53,724 bases of DNA from an uncultured Armatimonadota bacterium (GCA_903910385.1 CAIVZM010000071.1:1-53724); one strand, 5' to 3'; positions 33,818 through 42,950 are shown, numbered from the stretch's first letter. Notes: a model not told the origin generated them from the sequence alone. Translations and numbers: made by a program.

Positions 33818-35005
33818 ATGAACGCGGAATTTTTGGAAGCGCTAAGGCAAATCGAGCGAGAAAAGGAAATCCCCTTTGAAACGCTCATAGCCAGCCTGGA
33901 AAAGGCGTTGGCCTCCGCGTACAAGCGAACCCACGGCATCGAGCAGGAAGTGAAACTGCGTCTCGAGCTACCCGGTCAAACGCAACCCGGTCGTGGACTA
34001 CGCCTTTTTCAGTTGCGGACGGTCGCGGATGAAGTTTACAACCCCTATACGGAAGTGACCCGGTCGGATGCTCGGAGCAAGTACAAGCCGGACGCCGAAG
34101 TGGGAGATATCGTCGAAGAGGTTGTTCCGGACAAGGATTTTGAAAAGATCGGTCGAATCGCCGCTCAGACCGCCAAGCAGGTCATGCAGCAGGATATCCG
34201 TGAGCGGGAGCGAGATAAGGTCTTCGATGAATACTATGACCGTATCGGGGATGTCATCGGTGGCACCGTCTCTCGGCGCGAAGGCGGCAATGTCCTGATC
34301 ACTCTGGGTAAGCTGGAAGCCGCGCTACCTATCAAGGAACAGGTCCCGACCGAACGCTACCACTTTAACGACCGTATCAAAGTCTTTATTCTGGATGTTC
34401 GCAAAACTAACAAAGGGCCGCAAGTCGTCGTTTCACGAACGCACCCTTCGTTGATCCGGCGTCTTTTCGAAATGGAAGTGCCGGAAATCCATGATGGTGT
34501 CGTCAGTATCAAATCGGTGGCGCGTGAGCCGGGGCAACGCTCTAAGATTGCGGTCGCCTCACGAGATGATCGTGTCGATCCGGTTGGTTCCTGTGTCGGT
34601 CATCGCGGTGGTCGCGTGCAGGCGGTAGTCAACGAACTATTCGATGAAAAAATCGATATTGTACGCTGGAGCGCCGATAATCGGGAATTCATCACGGAAT
34701 CATTATCGCCCGCTCGCGTCACTTCCGTGCAGTTGAACGAGGAAACGAAGTCGGCGTTTGTTGTCGTGCCTGACAATCAGCTGTCGCTCGCCATCGGTAA
34801 GTCCGGGCAGAATGTTCGTCTGGCGGCGCGTTTGACAGGATGGCGCATCGATATTCGTTCCGATTCGCAGGTTGCCAAGCAAGCGTTTCTGGAAGCGGCT
34901 GCGGCTCTTGCCTCCGCGCCGGAAGACCCGGAAGCGGAAGCGTTACTGCCTCCGATCACGTTTGGTGAAGAGATGGATCGAGCATCGAAAGAGGCTAACG
35001 GGTAG
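33818..35005 (+). CDS. nusA: Transcription termination/antitermination factor NusA
   Basis: A 395-residue NusA, which binds RNA polymerase and nascent RNA. Order: N-terminal polymerase-binding domain (about 1-130), S1 domain (about 135-200, IGGTVSRREGGNVLITLG), KH1 (from about 235, KIAVASRDDRVDPVGSCVGHRGGR) and KH2 (to about 350, LAIGKSGQNVRLAARLTGW). The C-terminal acidic repeats of E. coli NusA are absent, as in many phyla. ATG 33818 has AGAGGCG upstream and gives the family start FLEALRQIEREKEI. An upstream frame to 33734 is not conserved. Neighbours ylxR, infB and ylxP follow as expected. Confidence 0.96.
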   Translation: MNAEFLEALRQIEREKEIPFETLIASLEKALASAYKRTHGIEQEVKLRLELPGQTQPGRGLRLFQLRTVADEVYNPYTEVTRSDARSKYKPDAEVGDIVEEVVPDKDFEKIGRIAAQTAKQVMQQDIRERERDKVFDEYYDRIGDVIGGTVSRREGGNVLITLGKLEAALPIKEQVPTERYHFNDRIKVFILDVRKTNKGPQVVVSRTHPSLIRRLFEMEVPEIHDGVVSIKSVAREPGQRSKIAVASRDDRVDPVGSCVGHRGGRVQAVVNELFDEKIDIVRWSADNREFITESLSPARVTSVQLNEETKSAFVVVPDNQLSLAIGKSGQNVRLAARLTGWRIDIRSDSQVAKQAFLEAAAALASAPEDPEAEALLPPITFGEEMDRASKEANG

Positions 35006-35012
35006 AGATGGT

Positions 35013-35387
35013 ATGACTGGCGTAGTCGCTCGAGAAGCGAAGAAGCCCCAACCGCCGAAGCGAGTTCCGGTTCGGACTTGTGTCGCCTGCCGCACCAGCG
35101 GGGGGAAGCGGGGGCTTTTACGCATCGTACGTCTCTCGGACGGCGCAAGCGTGGAACTTGACCCTACCGGAAAGCGTAACGGTCGAGGGGCGTATGTTTG
35201 CCCTACCGATGAGTGTGTGGCCATGGCGCTGAAACGTAAGGCGCTGGAGCGGTCACTCAAACTGACGAAGCCGATTTCTCCGGAAACGGCGGAGTTATTG
35301 CACCGTGCGGTTCAACCCGCCGTTGCAGAAACGCTGTCTGAATGGACAGGGGGGGCGTCGCCTCCTCCCAAGATAATGCCGATTTGA
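35013..35387 (+). CDS. ylxR: YlxR family (DUF448) nucleic-acid-binding protein
   Basis: A 124-residue YlxR protein, a small basic nucleic-acid-binding factor found between nusA and infB. Visible motifs are RTCVACR and NGRGAYVC. The start ATG 35013 is 7 bases after the nusA stop. The C-terminal 30 residues are less conserved, and the stop lies inside a hairpin at 35372-35402. YlxR affects transcription and may bind RNase P RNA in some bacteria; role here inferred from the family. Confidence 0.92.
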   Translation: MTGVVAREAKKPQPPKRVPVRTCVACRTSGGKRGLLRIVRLSDGASVELDPTGKRNGRGAYVCPTDECVAMALKRKALERSLKLTKPISPETAELLHRAVQPAVAETLSEWTGGASPPPKIMPI

Positions 35388-35402
35388 AAAATCAGCATTA
35401 TC
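35372..35402 (+). other. Stem-loop across the ylxR stop codon
   Basis: GATAATGC (35372-35379) pairs with GCATTATC (35395-35402), then after a C-A mismatch GATTT pairs with AAATC around a 3-base loop; the ylxR TGA (35385-35387) is in the loop region. No T-run follows, so processing or translation control is as likely as termination. Confidence 0.55.
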
Positions 35403-35424
35403 AGGCGATACAACAATTGACAGG

Positions 35425-35455
35425 AGGGGCGAGCGACACAAAAGCCGCCCCTTTT
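35425..35455 (+). terminator. Terminator-like hairpin between ylxR and infB
   Basis: AGGGGCG (35425-35431) pairs with CGCCCCT (35446-35452), followed by TTTTG. Transcripts from nusA could partly stop here, so infB may have some independent transcription. Confidence 0.5.
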
Positions 35456-35580
35456 GCTTGCCGCAGGGATAGCGCTCATTCTTCGGAAGGCATATCTGAT
35501 ATGTCCTTGCCGAAGAAGTTTGATTGCGTACTTGAAGTACGATGAAACCTATACTATTTACATTCGATAGCGACAACGCT

Positions 35581-35606
35581 AAGGAGGCTCTTTCATGAGT
35601 ATCTAA
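35581..35606 (+). promoter_or_regulatory. Three-codon leader frame with strong ribosome binding site before infB
   Basis: AAGGAGG (35581-35587) is seven bases before an ATG at 35595, which reads Met-Ser-Ile and stops at TAA 35604-35606. The infB ATG follows 26 bases later. The near-perfect ribosome binding site in front of a three-codon frame looks like a translational control element rather than a gene. Confidence 0.5.
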
Positions 35607-35632
35607 GCGCAGTATCGGGAAGCGAGGAAGGT

Positions 35633-37759
35633 ATGCCCGTTAAGGTATACGAGTTAGCGAAAGAATTACGGATCAGTAATACGGATATGGTCGGCGAATT
35701 GCGGCGTCTGGGGATGGCTAACATCTCTCCTGCCAGTGATTTGACCGACGAAGATGCGGAGAAAATTCGCTCTGCACATAACAATAATGGCTCTGATGGA
35801 GCCAATGGAACAGGTTCCGCGCCGTCCGCCGCAACGGCGTCGGGCAGTGTGGTCGCTTCCGCAACGGCGACACGACCGTCTCTGGAAATCCCCAATAATA
35901 TAACGGTCAAGGAACTGGGCGAGCGCCTGGGACTGTCGGCGTCCGAGATTCAGAAAGTCCTGATGAATATGGGCGTTCTTGCCGCCCTGAATCAGCGACT
36001 CGCCGCCGATGCGATCAATCGTATTGCGGCGAAGCTTGGGCGTACCGTCACGGTCGTCACTACTCCGACCGCTTCGGCGACCCCGACCGCGCCGGCGGCG
36101 CCAGTCGCAAACAGACAATCTCCCTCGTCCGCCGGGAACGGCATGGCTCGTCCGGGAACCCCTGCCGCCAATAAGTCTGGTCGTCAGGCAGTCGCTGTCA
36201 GTGGGCGAACCGCGACCGATCTGGTCACACGTCCGCCGGTCGTGACGATCATGGGGCATGTTGACCACGGTAAAACGACCCTTCTGGACACGATTCGCAA
36301 AGCCAGTGTCGCCGACGGAGAAGCAGGGGGAATCACCCAGCATATCGGCGCTTATCAGGTAGAGCATCAGGGCAAGCGAATTACCTTCCTCGATACTCCG
36401 GGGCATGAAGCGTTTTCCGCCATGCGCCGCCGTGGCGCTTCCGTCACCGATATTATCGTCATAGTTGTCGCCGCGAACGATGGGATTATGCCACAGACGA
36501 CGGAAGCGATCAAAATCGCCAAAGAGTCCGGCGCTCCCATGGTCATCGCGATCAACAAGATGGATTTACCCGAAGCCGATCCAGACCGTGTCCTGAGCCA
36601 GTTGACCGAGTATGAGATTGTCGCGGAAGCTTATGGCGGCGACACGCCTACCGTCAATATCTCCGCCAAAAAAGGCGAAGGCATTGATGAACTGTTAGAC
36701 ACGCTTCTCCTCGTTTCCGAAGTCATCATCGATCCCAAGGCAGACCCGCATGGTAAAGCGCAGGGGACTGTCATTGAGGCGCGACTGGAAAAGGGACGTG
36801 GCGCGGTCGTGTCTGTTCTCGTTCAACAGGGGACGTTGACCATGGGCGATATTATCGTCGCCGGTGGGCAGTATGGTCGCATTCGCGGCATGATGGACGA
36901 GCGAGGCAACCGGTTGACCAAGGCAGGGCCCTCTTCGCCGGTGGAAATCGTCGGACTAAACTCCGTTCCCGAACCGGGCGATGGTATGGAAGTTGCCAAA
37001 GACGAGCGTGAAGCCCGCGCTCTTGCTGAACAGCGGGCTATTGAGAAGCGAGAGAATCGCCTCACGGGTGGCGGTTCCGGTCGCTCGACGCTGGCTGAAC
37101 TGTACCAGACACTGATCCACGGGGAAATCAAGGAGCTTAACATTGTCGTCAAAGGCGATGTTCAGGGTTCCGTGCAGGCTGTTCGTGATTCTATCGCCAC
37201 CCTGGGGAACGATGAAGTGCGTGTCCGCGTCCTTTCCACAGGAGTCGGACAAATTTCGGACAACGATATTTTGCTTGCTTCCTCGGACAAGAATGCGGAG
37301 GAAAAGAACTCTCTGATCGTTGGCTTCAACGTCGGTCTCGCTGGCGGCGCGGACAAAAAGGCTCAGCAAGAGCATGTCCAGATCAAGACCTTCTCAATCA
37401 TCTATCAGTTGATCGACTTCGTGAAGGAAGCTCTGGTCGGCTTGATGGATCCGATTTACGAAGAGGCTGTGATCGGCAAAGTCGAAGTGCGACAGTTGTT
37501 CCGTCTGCCCGGCGGACGGGGAATTGCCGGTTGTATGGTCACCAATGGCATGGTGCGTCGTAATGCGAAGGTGCGTATCTACCGGGGTAAAGACCTCTTG
37601 CACACCGGCGATATCGACACATTGCGCCGTTTCAAGGAGGACGCCCGCGAAGTTCAGGAAGGTTATGACTGCGGTATCATGGTCAAAGGCTTCAATGGCT
37701 TCGAAATCGGGGACACGATGGAATGCTTCGAGATGCGCGAAATCAAGCGCGAATTGTAA
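35633..37759 (+). CDS. infB: Translation initiation factor IF-2
   Basis: A 708-residue IF-2, the GTPase that brings initiator tRNA to the ribosome. The N-terminal IF2N module ([18 protein letters not shown]) and a second one ([17 protein letters not shown]) are linked by an Ala/Thr/Pro-rich segment. The G domain shows GHVDHGKTT (208-216), DTPGHE (254-259) and NKMD (308-311), followed by domains II, III and the C-terminal fMet-tRNA-binding barrel. The N-terminal part is shorter than in enterobacteria. GAGGAAGG is well placed before ATG 35633. A three-codon leader frame lies just upstream. Confidence 0.97.
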   Translation: MPVKVYELAKELRISNTDMVGELRRLGMANISPASDLTDEDAEKIRSAHNNNGSDGANGTGSAPSAATASGSVVASATATRPSLEIPNNITVKELGERLGLSASEIQKVLMNMGVLAALNQRLAADAINRIAAKLGRTVTVVTTPTASATPTAPAAPVANRQSPSSAGNGMARPGTPAANKSGRQAVAVSGRTATDLVTRPPVVTIMGHVDHGKTTLLDTIRKASVADGEAGGITQHIGAYQVEHQGKRITFLDTPGHEAFSAMRRRGASVTDIIVIVVAANDGIMPQTTEAIKIAKESGAPMVIAINKMDLPEADPDRVLSQLTEYEIVAEAYGGDTPTVNISAKKGEGIDELLDTLLLVSEVIIDPKADPHGKAQGTVIEARLEKGRGAVVSVLVQQGTLTMGDIIVAGGQYGRIRGMMDERGNRLTKAGPSSPVEIVGLNSVPEPGDGMEVAKDEREARALAEQRAIEKRENRLTGGGSGRSTLAELYQTLIHGEIKELNIVVKGDVQGSVQAVRDSIATLGNDEVRVRVLSTGVGQISDNDILLASSDKNAEEKNSLIVGFNVGLAGGADKKAQQEHVQIKTFSIIYQLIDFVKEALVGLMDPIYEEAVIGKVEVRQLFRLPGGRGIAGCMVTNGMVRRNAKVRIYRGKDLLHTGDIDTLRRFKEDAREVQEGYDCGIMVKGFNGFEIGDTMECFEMREIKREL

Positions 37760-37768
37760 GCGGATTCG

Positions 37769-37812
37769 TTCCGACGACGCTTTGCGGAACGCTCCGCAAA
37801 GCGCCGTCGGAA
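37769..37812 (+). terminator. Long hairpin after infB
   Basis: TTCCGACG-A-CGCTTTGCGGA (37769-37788) pairs with TCCGCAAAGCG-C-CGTCGGAA (37793-37812) around ACGC, a 19-bp stem with one mismatch. An AT-rich but not purely T stretch (ATATTATATTAATTT) follows. It separates infB from ylxP and probably reduces readthrough. Confidence 0.7.
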
Positions 37813-37862
37813 ATATTATATTAATTTAATACAGCGTTGCCGCCGCTCAAGCGGCTACTGAA

Positions 37863-38216
37863 ATGCATATTGGTATTCTGACTCTTTACCTCTCCATTGG
37901 CGGAGCGGATTCTCTGAAGGACAAGCGGCAAGCGATTCGCAGTTTGACCGCACGGTTGCGGGAACGGTTCAATGTTTCCGCCTCGGAAGTAGGTGATCTG
38001 GATATCTGGCGCCGCGCCACCGTCGGCGTCGCTGTGGTCACGAACGATTCCCGGTTCGCCAATCAGGTGCTCTCTCAGGTTGTCAATCATGTGGAAAACG
38101 ACCCCCGAGCGCAACTGGAAGATTACACGCTCGAAATCCTCGCCGCAGGAGAAAATATGACCTCCGCCGCCGCACTGGATTCCGAACCCGATGTCTCCGA
38201 CTGGTTCCCCGGTTAG
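37863..38216 (+). CDS. ylxP: DUF503 family protein (YlxP-like)
   Basis: A 117-residue protein that begins MHIGILTLYLSIGGADSLKDKR, the DUF503 signature, with a following helix and the VAVVTNDSRFANQVL block. DUF503 genes typically lie between infB and rbfA, and this location fits, although rbfA and truB are not found behind it; tRNA-Val follows on the other strand. The last 20 residues differ from common relatives. Function is not established; the neighbourhood suggests translation or ribosome maturation. Confidence 0.9.
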   Translation: MHIGILTLYLSIGGADSLKDKRQAIRSLTARLRERFNVSASEVGDLDIWRRATVGVAVVTNDSRFANQVLSQVVNHVENDPRAQLEDYTLEILAAGENMTSAAALDSEPDVSDWFPG

Positions 38217-38331
38217 GGGATTCCTATTGGCGGTAATGCTACAGGACAAGTGGGGCGGCAAAGTTCACATATCGGTCAAGACCATAACTCGCCATGCATC
38301 CTGCTCAAAAACCGAAGGGGGAACGAGATAA

Positions 38332-38403
38332 TGGGCGGTAAGGGATTCGAACCCCTGACATCTTCCGTGTGAAGGAAGCGCTCTACCACTGAGCCAACCG
38401 CCC
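38332..38403 (-). tRNA. tRNA-Val (anticodon CAC)
   Basis: On the minus strand GGGCGGTTGGCTCAGTGGTA opens a cloverleaf with acceptor stem GGGCGGT/ACCGCCC. The anticodon arm is CTTCC-TTCACAC-GGAAG with CAC at positions 34-36, the T arm is CAGGGGTTCGAATCCCTTA-like, and A73 is the discriminator base. CCA is not encoded. It is transcribed against the flanking ylxP and channel genes. Confidence 0.95.
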
Positions 38404-38456
38404 GAGGGTGATAACATTATACGCGGCTCCTCGCGGGCTGTCAAGCGGAGGTAGAT

Positions 38457-39581
38457 GTGTGGAGTAAAGCGTACAGTCTCATTTTTATAGGTTTGTGGTG
38501 GATTCTGTCAGTCTCAGTGGTATGGGGGCAGGAAACGTCCGCACCCGTAAAAATTGACGCCCCAGTCAACCTCACGGTAGCGACGCGTGATGTCCCACCT
38601 TTTGTTTTCGAGGAAAAGGGAAAACTGACCGGGTTCAGTATAGAACTCTGGCAAGCCATCGCGGATGACCTGCAGTGGAAATATTCCCTGAAGCGCGAGG
38701 AAACGATTGGCGCATTGCTGAGCGCAGTGCAGAGCGGAAAGGCGCAACTGGGCATCGCGGCGATTTCTATCACTGCCGAACGCGGGAAAACCTTCGATTT
38801 CTCCCAACCGATTTATGATGGCGGTCTGCAGATCATGGTGCGCGTCAAGGAGCGTAGCGCAGGAGCGGCGTTTCTGGATTATCTCCTCAATTTTTTCAAC
38901 CCGAATGTTCTTGGATTGCTGGGGACGATGCTACTGCTGATTTTGATCGCTGCACATATTATCTGGTTGCTGGAGCGAGGCATCGCCGATGAGGGCATGA
39001 TTGAGACAAAGCGATACTTCCCTGGTATTTTCAAAGCCTTCTGGTGGGCAGCGGCGACTCTGGGCGCACAGGCGGATGAAATGCCAAAGTCGTACGCGGC
39101 ACGGACGGTAGCAGTCCTCTGGATGTTTACCAGTATCTTCTTCGTCGCTTATTTTACGGCGCAGTTAACATCTGACTTGACCGTGCGGCGTCTGGAAGGC
39201 GCTATCAATGGTCCGGAAGATCTGCCGGGAAAGAGAGTGGCGACAACGGCAGGAAGCACGGCGGAAGCTTATCTCAAGAATCATGGTGTCAAGGTTACCA
39301 GCGTAGAACATATCGAGGACGCTTATAAAGAACTGGAAAACGGTAATGTGGAGGCAGTAGTCTTCGATTCGCCGGTACTGCTATACTATGCCGCGCATGA
39401 TGGCAAAGGAAAAGTGGATACAGTTGGTCAGGTCTTTAAGAAAGAAGCGTACGGCATCGTCTTTCCGCCCGCTTCCAGATTCCGTCGTCCGATTAATGAG
39501 TCGCTGTTGCATTTAAGGGAAAACGGAACGTATGATGCCATCTACAACAAATGGTTCAGTCCTCCGGACAATTCGCAATAA
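38457..39581 (+). CDS. Prokaryotic ionotropic glutamate receptor-like ligand-gated channel
   Basis: A 374-residue protein: signal peptide (1-24), first half of a periplasmic ligand-binding domain (about 38-130), membrane helix (about 150-173), re-entrant pore helix (about 190-205), second membrane helix (about 215-236), then the second half of the binding domain (about 250-368). This split order is that of GluR0-type receptors. Arg109 (TAERGKTFDFS) and Asp304 (VVFDSP) match the residues that hold an amino acid ligand's carboxyl and amino groups. At the filter the potassium motif TVGYGD is replaced by TLGAQAD (201-207). Start is GTG 38457 with GGAGGT a few bases upstream. A single transporter-binding protein is ruled out by the internal membrane segments. 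Confidence 0.85.
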   Translation: MWSKAYSLIFIGLWWILSVSVVWGQETSAPVKIDAPVNLTVATRDVPPFVFEEKGKLTGFSIELWQAIADDLQWKYSLKREETIGALLSAVQSGKAQLGIAAISITAERGKTFDFSQPIYDGGLQIMVRVKERSAGAAFLDYLLNFFNPNVLGLLGTMLLLILIAAHIIWLLERGIADEGMIETKRYFPGIFKAFWWAAATLGAQADEMPKSYAARTVAVLWMFTSIFFVAYFTAQLTSDLTVRRLEGAINGPEDLPGKRVATTAGSTAEAYLKNHGVKVTSVEHIEDAYKELENGNVEAVVFDSPVLLYYAAHDGKGKVDTVGQVFKKEAYGIVFPPASRFRRPINESLLHLRENGTYDAIYNKWFSPPDNSQ

Positions 39582-39686
39582 TAGTGCATAATCTATAATG
39601 ACAATGAGGCGTTGCAGGATTCGATCTCTTGATAGGCATCTATCGAAATGGTCGAACTGTCACGCGATGAAAGGAATACATTTCCA

Positions 39687-40568
39687 ATGAGCGTTGCTGT
39701 CGCTGACATTGAAGTCTTCGCGGAAAGTCTTGATCCGAAACGCGCCGCTGAAATCTTTAAAGAGCACGGTTGTCTGGTCGTGCGCGGTCTGATGAAGCCC
39801 TACCTGGCGGAAATACAGATGGATGTTGCGGCGACTGTAGAGCGGGCTATCGAACTATTGCCGGAAGCGAAAGAGGTTCCCGGAATCGGCTGGAGTACGC
39901 CAGATGGGACGCTGTGGTTACCTGCGCCGCCGAATTATCCCCGCGATAAGCAGATCATGGTTCTGGGTCTGCGCTATAACACCAGTAGCGCTTTCTTCCG
40001 GTCTGCCTTCGAGCCAAAACTGCTGGATATCGTAGAAAATATTCTGGGTCCTGATATCGAATTATTTCTGGACGGCCAAAGTCTGTATAAAGAGCCTGTG
40101 GGCGGACACCCCAAGCATTTGCATCAGGACTCCGCTTATTTCGAGCATCGCTACGATGGTCCGGTTGCGGCGTTGAACTATGCGGTGGATACCAATCTGC
40201 AAAACGGAGCCCTGTATGTCGTTCCCGGTTCACATCGCATGGGGCAGTTAAAGCATATCGACACGTTCAGTCATCTAGGTCTTGATCCTGACGAATGGCC
40301 CTGGGAAAAAGCGTTGCCGATTGAAGGAAGTGCAGGCGATTCCATCTTCTTCCATTACAAGTGCATTCATGGCTCACAGGAGAACCACTCCAACGCGCCA
40401 CGGCCTGTCTTTATCCACCGCTACCGACGTCCGGATGATTATGTCACCATAGGCGCCGCAACCACCGCCGCCCGAGAGGATGCCGAAAAACACGCCGCCG
40501 AAGCCAAAAAGCAAAACCAGATGGGGATTATGGCGCGAGGCTTCCGCAAGTATGAGGGTGGGATCTAA
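39687..40568 (+). CDS. Phytanoyl-CoA dioxygenase (PhyH) family protein
   Basis: A 293-residue Fe(II)/2-oxoglutarate oxygenase. Iron ligands are His146 and Asp148 in LHQDS and His228 in CIHGS; the ALYVVPGSH block and the Arg in VFIHRYR are also typical. AAAGGAA precedes ATG 39687; a further ATG at 39648 would add 13 non-conserved residues. It is longer than the other two PhyH proteins of the window and has an Ala/Lys-rich helix near its C-terminus. It sits between the receptor-like channel and a bidirectional terminator. Substrate unknown. Confidence 0.9.
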   Translation: MSVAVADIEVFAESLDPKRAAEIFKEHGCLVVRGLMKPYLAEIQMDVAATVERAIELLPEAKEVPGIGWSTPDGTLWLPAPPNYPRDKQIMVLGLRYNTSSAFFRSAFEPKLLDIVENILGPDIELFLDGQSLYKEPVGGHPKHLHQDSAYFEHRYDGPVAALNYAVDTNLQNGALYVVPGSHRMGQLKHIDTFSHLGLDPDEWPWEKALPIEGSAGDSIFFHYKCIHGSQENHSNAPRPVFIHRYRRPDDYVTIGAATTAAREDAEKHAAEAKKQNQMGIMARGFRKYEGGI

Positions 40569-40635
40569 AAGCAAGTCGGAAAAGAAGACGCATACTTATA
40601 CGTGCATCGTACGGGAAACAGAGGACTAAAGACAA

Positions 40636-40679
40636 AACCTCCGGAGATTCAAAGGCGAATCTCCGGAGGTTCGCTTTTT
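40636..40679. terminator. Bidirectional intrinsic terminator
   Basis: AACCTCCGGAGATTC (40636-40650) pairs perfectly over 15 bp with GAATCTCCGGAGGTT (40657-40671) around a 6-base loop. On the plus strand CGCTTTTT follows, on the minus strand TTGTCTTTAG. It separates the convergent PhyH and lipoprotein genes and can serve both. Confidence 0.9.
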
Positions 40680-40932
40680 AAGGGGGAGGCAAACCGCCAC
40701 CATTGGCTTTTAATTTCCGCATCGCTTTTGGATCTGGAACAGCGGCGGCAGGTGTGGCGTTCGGGTCACGAGGCAGGGGAGTCGCCGCTTTTGTCGGGTC
40801 GGGAGTTTCCTCCGGCGGTGCGGAGGGGGCGCAACCTGCCATCAACAGACAACTCCCGACGGCAAGCGCGATAGCCCATGCCTTTCGTCGTTCTATGGTG
40901 TGAATCAAATAGCTTCCGTCCTTCTTTCTCAT
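40678..40932 (-). CDS. Small proline-rich lipoprotein
   Basis: An 84-residue protein. The signal segment WAIALAVGSCLLMAGC ends in a lipobox (LMAGC), so it should be lipidated at Cys34 and anchored in the membrane. The mature part is short, rich in Pro, Ala and Thr (APSAPPEETPDPTKAATPLP), and ends with a Gly/Pro tail. No family is recognised. It is downstream of a pseudopilin gene on the same strand by 32 bases, so the two may be cotranscribed. Confidence 0.8.
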   Translation of the reverse strand: MRKKDGSYLIHTIERRKAWAIALAVGSCLLMAGCAPSAPPEETPDPTKAATPLPRDPNATPAAAVPDPKAMRKLKANGGGLPPP

Positions 40933-40964
40933 CTCTTTATCCTATGGAACGTAGGGATAAAAGT

Positions 40965-41987
40965 CTAAATGTCAGGTGTCCAGGACGGGAAGTAGACAGT
41001 GGTCGATTCGCCGCTCGGTTTGGAAACGGACTCTCCTGCTGGGACGTTTTCGCAACGCTCCGCATACTTGAGCTTCATTGCTTTGACATGACCATCGCAG
41101 AAGCCAAAGGTGGCGAATCCCTGAAGATTGGGGTTCTTCTCGACGCGCTCAGAATCTGAGCCCGTATAATTTCCGCTCCCACCCTTATGGATATAGCGAG
41201 TCCAACCTACCCCTCCGCCCCAGAACGGTTCACAGGCGTTGCCGGGAATACCGCCTGGCCAGACGCCGCCATTGCCTAACCCATCGCTAAGGGACTGATC
41301 CCAGCCCCAGGCGCTCTCTGAGGCGAAAAGAATGACTTCGGAAGGACGTTTGATAGCGGAAAGCCGTCCACGAGCGGCGCTCCCGCGCATATTGAAGCTG
41401 GAACTCCAGTAGCCATTCCAGTCAATAACGAAGATATTGACTGCCATCTGACCAAGCGAGTTGTAGTAGAGGGCTTCTTTTGATTTGTCATAGGGACCGC
41501 CCCAGTTGACGCCATTCGGGTGAGAAACCGTTGCAGCCCAGTTCGATGGACCGATAGACGGACAGATGCTGACTTGAACGTTCTTGATATACGGCTGAAG
41601 AGCGCCGAAGAACATGGCGCCTTCGGAATCTTTGAGACCGTTTTTGGACAGGGTCATATCTCCCCAGTCCGGGGTATCGACCGGCGTTCCTTTATGATAG
41701 AAATCTTCGCCATAGTAGGCGGAGCCATTGTTGTCGAAACGGGGAAACGTTTCGTCATAGTCCTGCGAGTACATCATGGCGGCAAGGGCTACCTGCTTGG
41801 CGTTACTGACGCAGGAAGTTTGACGGGCGGAATCACGCGCCTGTGCAAAAACCGGGAAAAGTATCGCGGCAAGAATCGCTATAATTGCAATAACGACGAG
41901 CAATTCGATGAGCGTAAAGGCGCTCGTTTTACGCTGAGAGGGCGTCGAACCCACATATGAATGTTGTGGATAATAGGAATCAGGCAT
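40965..41987 (-). CDS. Type IV pilin-like (prepilin-type) protein
   Basis: A 340-residue pseudopilin. The leader ends SQRKTSA and is cut before Phe24, with FTLIELL and Glu at +5; the hydrophobic helix ends [10 protein letters not shown]. The mature head has a C-terminal [10 protein letters not shown] segment typical of the same family as the pilin-like protein at 29672, which shares nearly the same first 35 residues but differs beyond. A perfect AAGGAG stands seven bases before the ATG at 41987; the longer frame to 42026 is not needed. Probably exported through the prepilin peptidase route. Function unknown. Confidence 0.93.
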   Translation of the reverse strand: MPDSYYPQHSYVGSTPSQRKTSAFTLIELLVVIAIIAILAAILFPVFAQARDSARQTSCVSNAKQVALAAMMYSQDYDETFPRFDNNGSAYYGEDFYHKGTPVDTPDWGDMTLSKNGLKDSEGAMFFGALQPYIKNVQVSICPSIGPSNWAATVSHPNGVNWGGPYDKSKEALYYNSLGQMAVNIFVIDWNGYWSSSFNMRGSAARGRLSAIKRPSEVILFASESAWGWDQSLSDGLGNGGVWPGGIPGNACEPFWGGGVGWTRYIHKGGSGNYTGSDSERVEKNPNLQGFATFGFCDGHVKAMKLKYAERCENVPAGESVSKPSGESTTVYFPSWTPDI

Positions 41988-42167
41988 TGTATTACTCCTT
42001 ACTTGATAAGCTCGCCCACAGCGCACTGAAGATGGCGGCGTACAGCGCTGTCGATTTTCCTCACCGATCTTATGGGAGAAATATGACTCTGTATGCTACG
42101 TCACCAACGTTTCGTGTATAGCGTGACATTATCAATGTGATCAATGTGACACATGATGTTTTAAATG

Positions 42168-42950
42168 TCAAGGAGAATTTTCATTGAGGCGGGTTTGAGA
42201 TCCATTCAGATGCAGAAGAGCCATCTTCGCCGCCTGCATCTGCGCCGCTCGTTTGTTTGGCCCTTCTCCATGACCCAGTTCGGTAGTTTCGGCATCGCGG
42301 ACGACAACCACAAAATTGTGTTCATGCCCGCGTCCTGTCGCCTCGACGGTTTCATAGACAGGAAGACCATGCCCTGTCGCCTGCAGTTTCATTTGCAGGA
42401 GTGTCTTGGGGTCAGGCTCCGGAGGATTCTGAACAACGGCAGATAGAGCGAAGCCCAGGGTAGCATCAATGAATACGCTGAGAGCTGAGTCTCCGCACTC
42501 CAGGCAAATGACTGCAAGGAGCGCCTCATAGGCATCGGCAAGGAGAGAATCATTCTTGTGTCTTCCTTCCTTACGCTCGCCGGGGCCGATTGCGATCATC
42601 CGCGAAATACCCAACTCTCGCCCTGCCACCGCCAGCGTTTCTTTACGTACTACCTGCACCCGTGCCCGTGAAAGGGTATCTTCCCCTACAGTAACCGGCA
42701 GATGGCTTATGAGATAACGGGCGACATAGGCGGAGAGGAGCGCATCGCCCAGAAATTCCAGACGTTCGCCGCTTTCAGTCACGTTCGGTGCAGCGGAGGA
42801 ATGGGTGAGCGCTGCCTTAAGATGGAGCGAATCCGGAGAAATTCCCCACTCCTCGGCAAATAATCGCCGAGCGCCAGGATCATAGTCGTCTGCGTTGTCC
42901 TCAGAGTCCGACAAAACTATTTTTTCAGGTCGCAGGAGAAGGAATCGCAT
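42168..42950 (-). CDS. rnc: Ribonuclease III
   Basis: A 260-residue double-strand-specific RNase that matures rRNA and degrades duplex RNA. Catalytic motif ERLEFLGDALL (Glu65, Asp69), second acidic set DSLLADAYEALLAVI (Asp139, Glu142), and a C-terminal dsRNA-binding domain (about 180-250, GEGPNKRAAQMQAAKMAL). All catalytic residues are present. N-terminal 20 residues are unlike the usual start and might be shorter. It follows the aminotransferase gene by 33 bases on the same strand, so they may be cotranscribed. Confidence 0.95.
   Translation of the reverse strand: MRFLLLRPEKIVLSDSEDNADDYDPGARRLFAEEWGISPDSLHLKAALTHSSAAPNVTESGERLEFLGDALLSAYVARYLISHLPVTVGEDTLSRARVQVVRKETLAVAGRELGISRMIAIGPGERKEGRHKNDSLLADAYEALLAVICLECGDSALSVFIDATLGFALSAVVQNPPEPDPKTLLQMKLQATGHGLPVYETVEATGRGHEHNFVVVVRDAETTELGHGEGPNKRAAQMQAAKMALLHLNGSQTRLNENSP

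Noticed and set aside
33639-33821. 60-codon frame before nusA as a possible rimP
   Set aside because: Cys- and Arg-rich, no RimP motif, overlaps the nusA start.
35524-35555. TTGCGT...TATACT as infB promoter
   Set aside because: Spacing of 20 bases is poor; evidence too weak to list.
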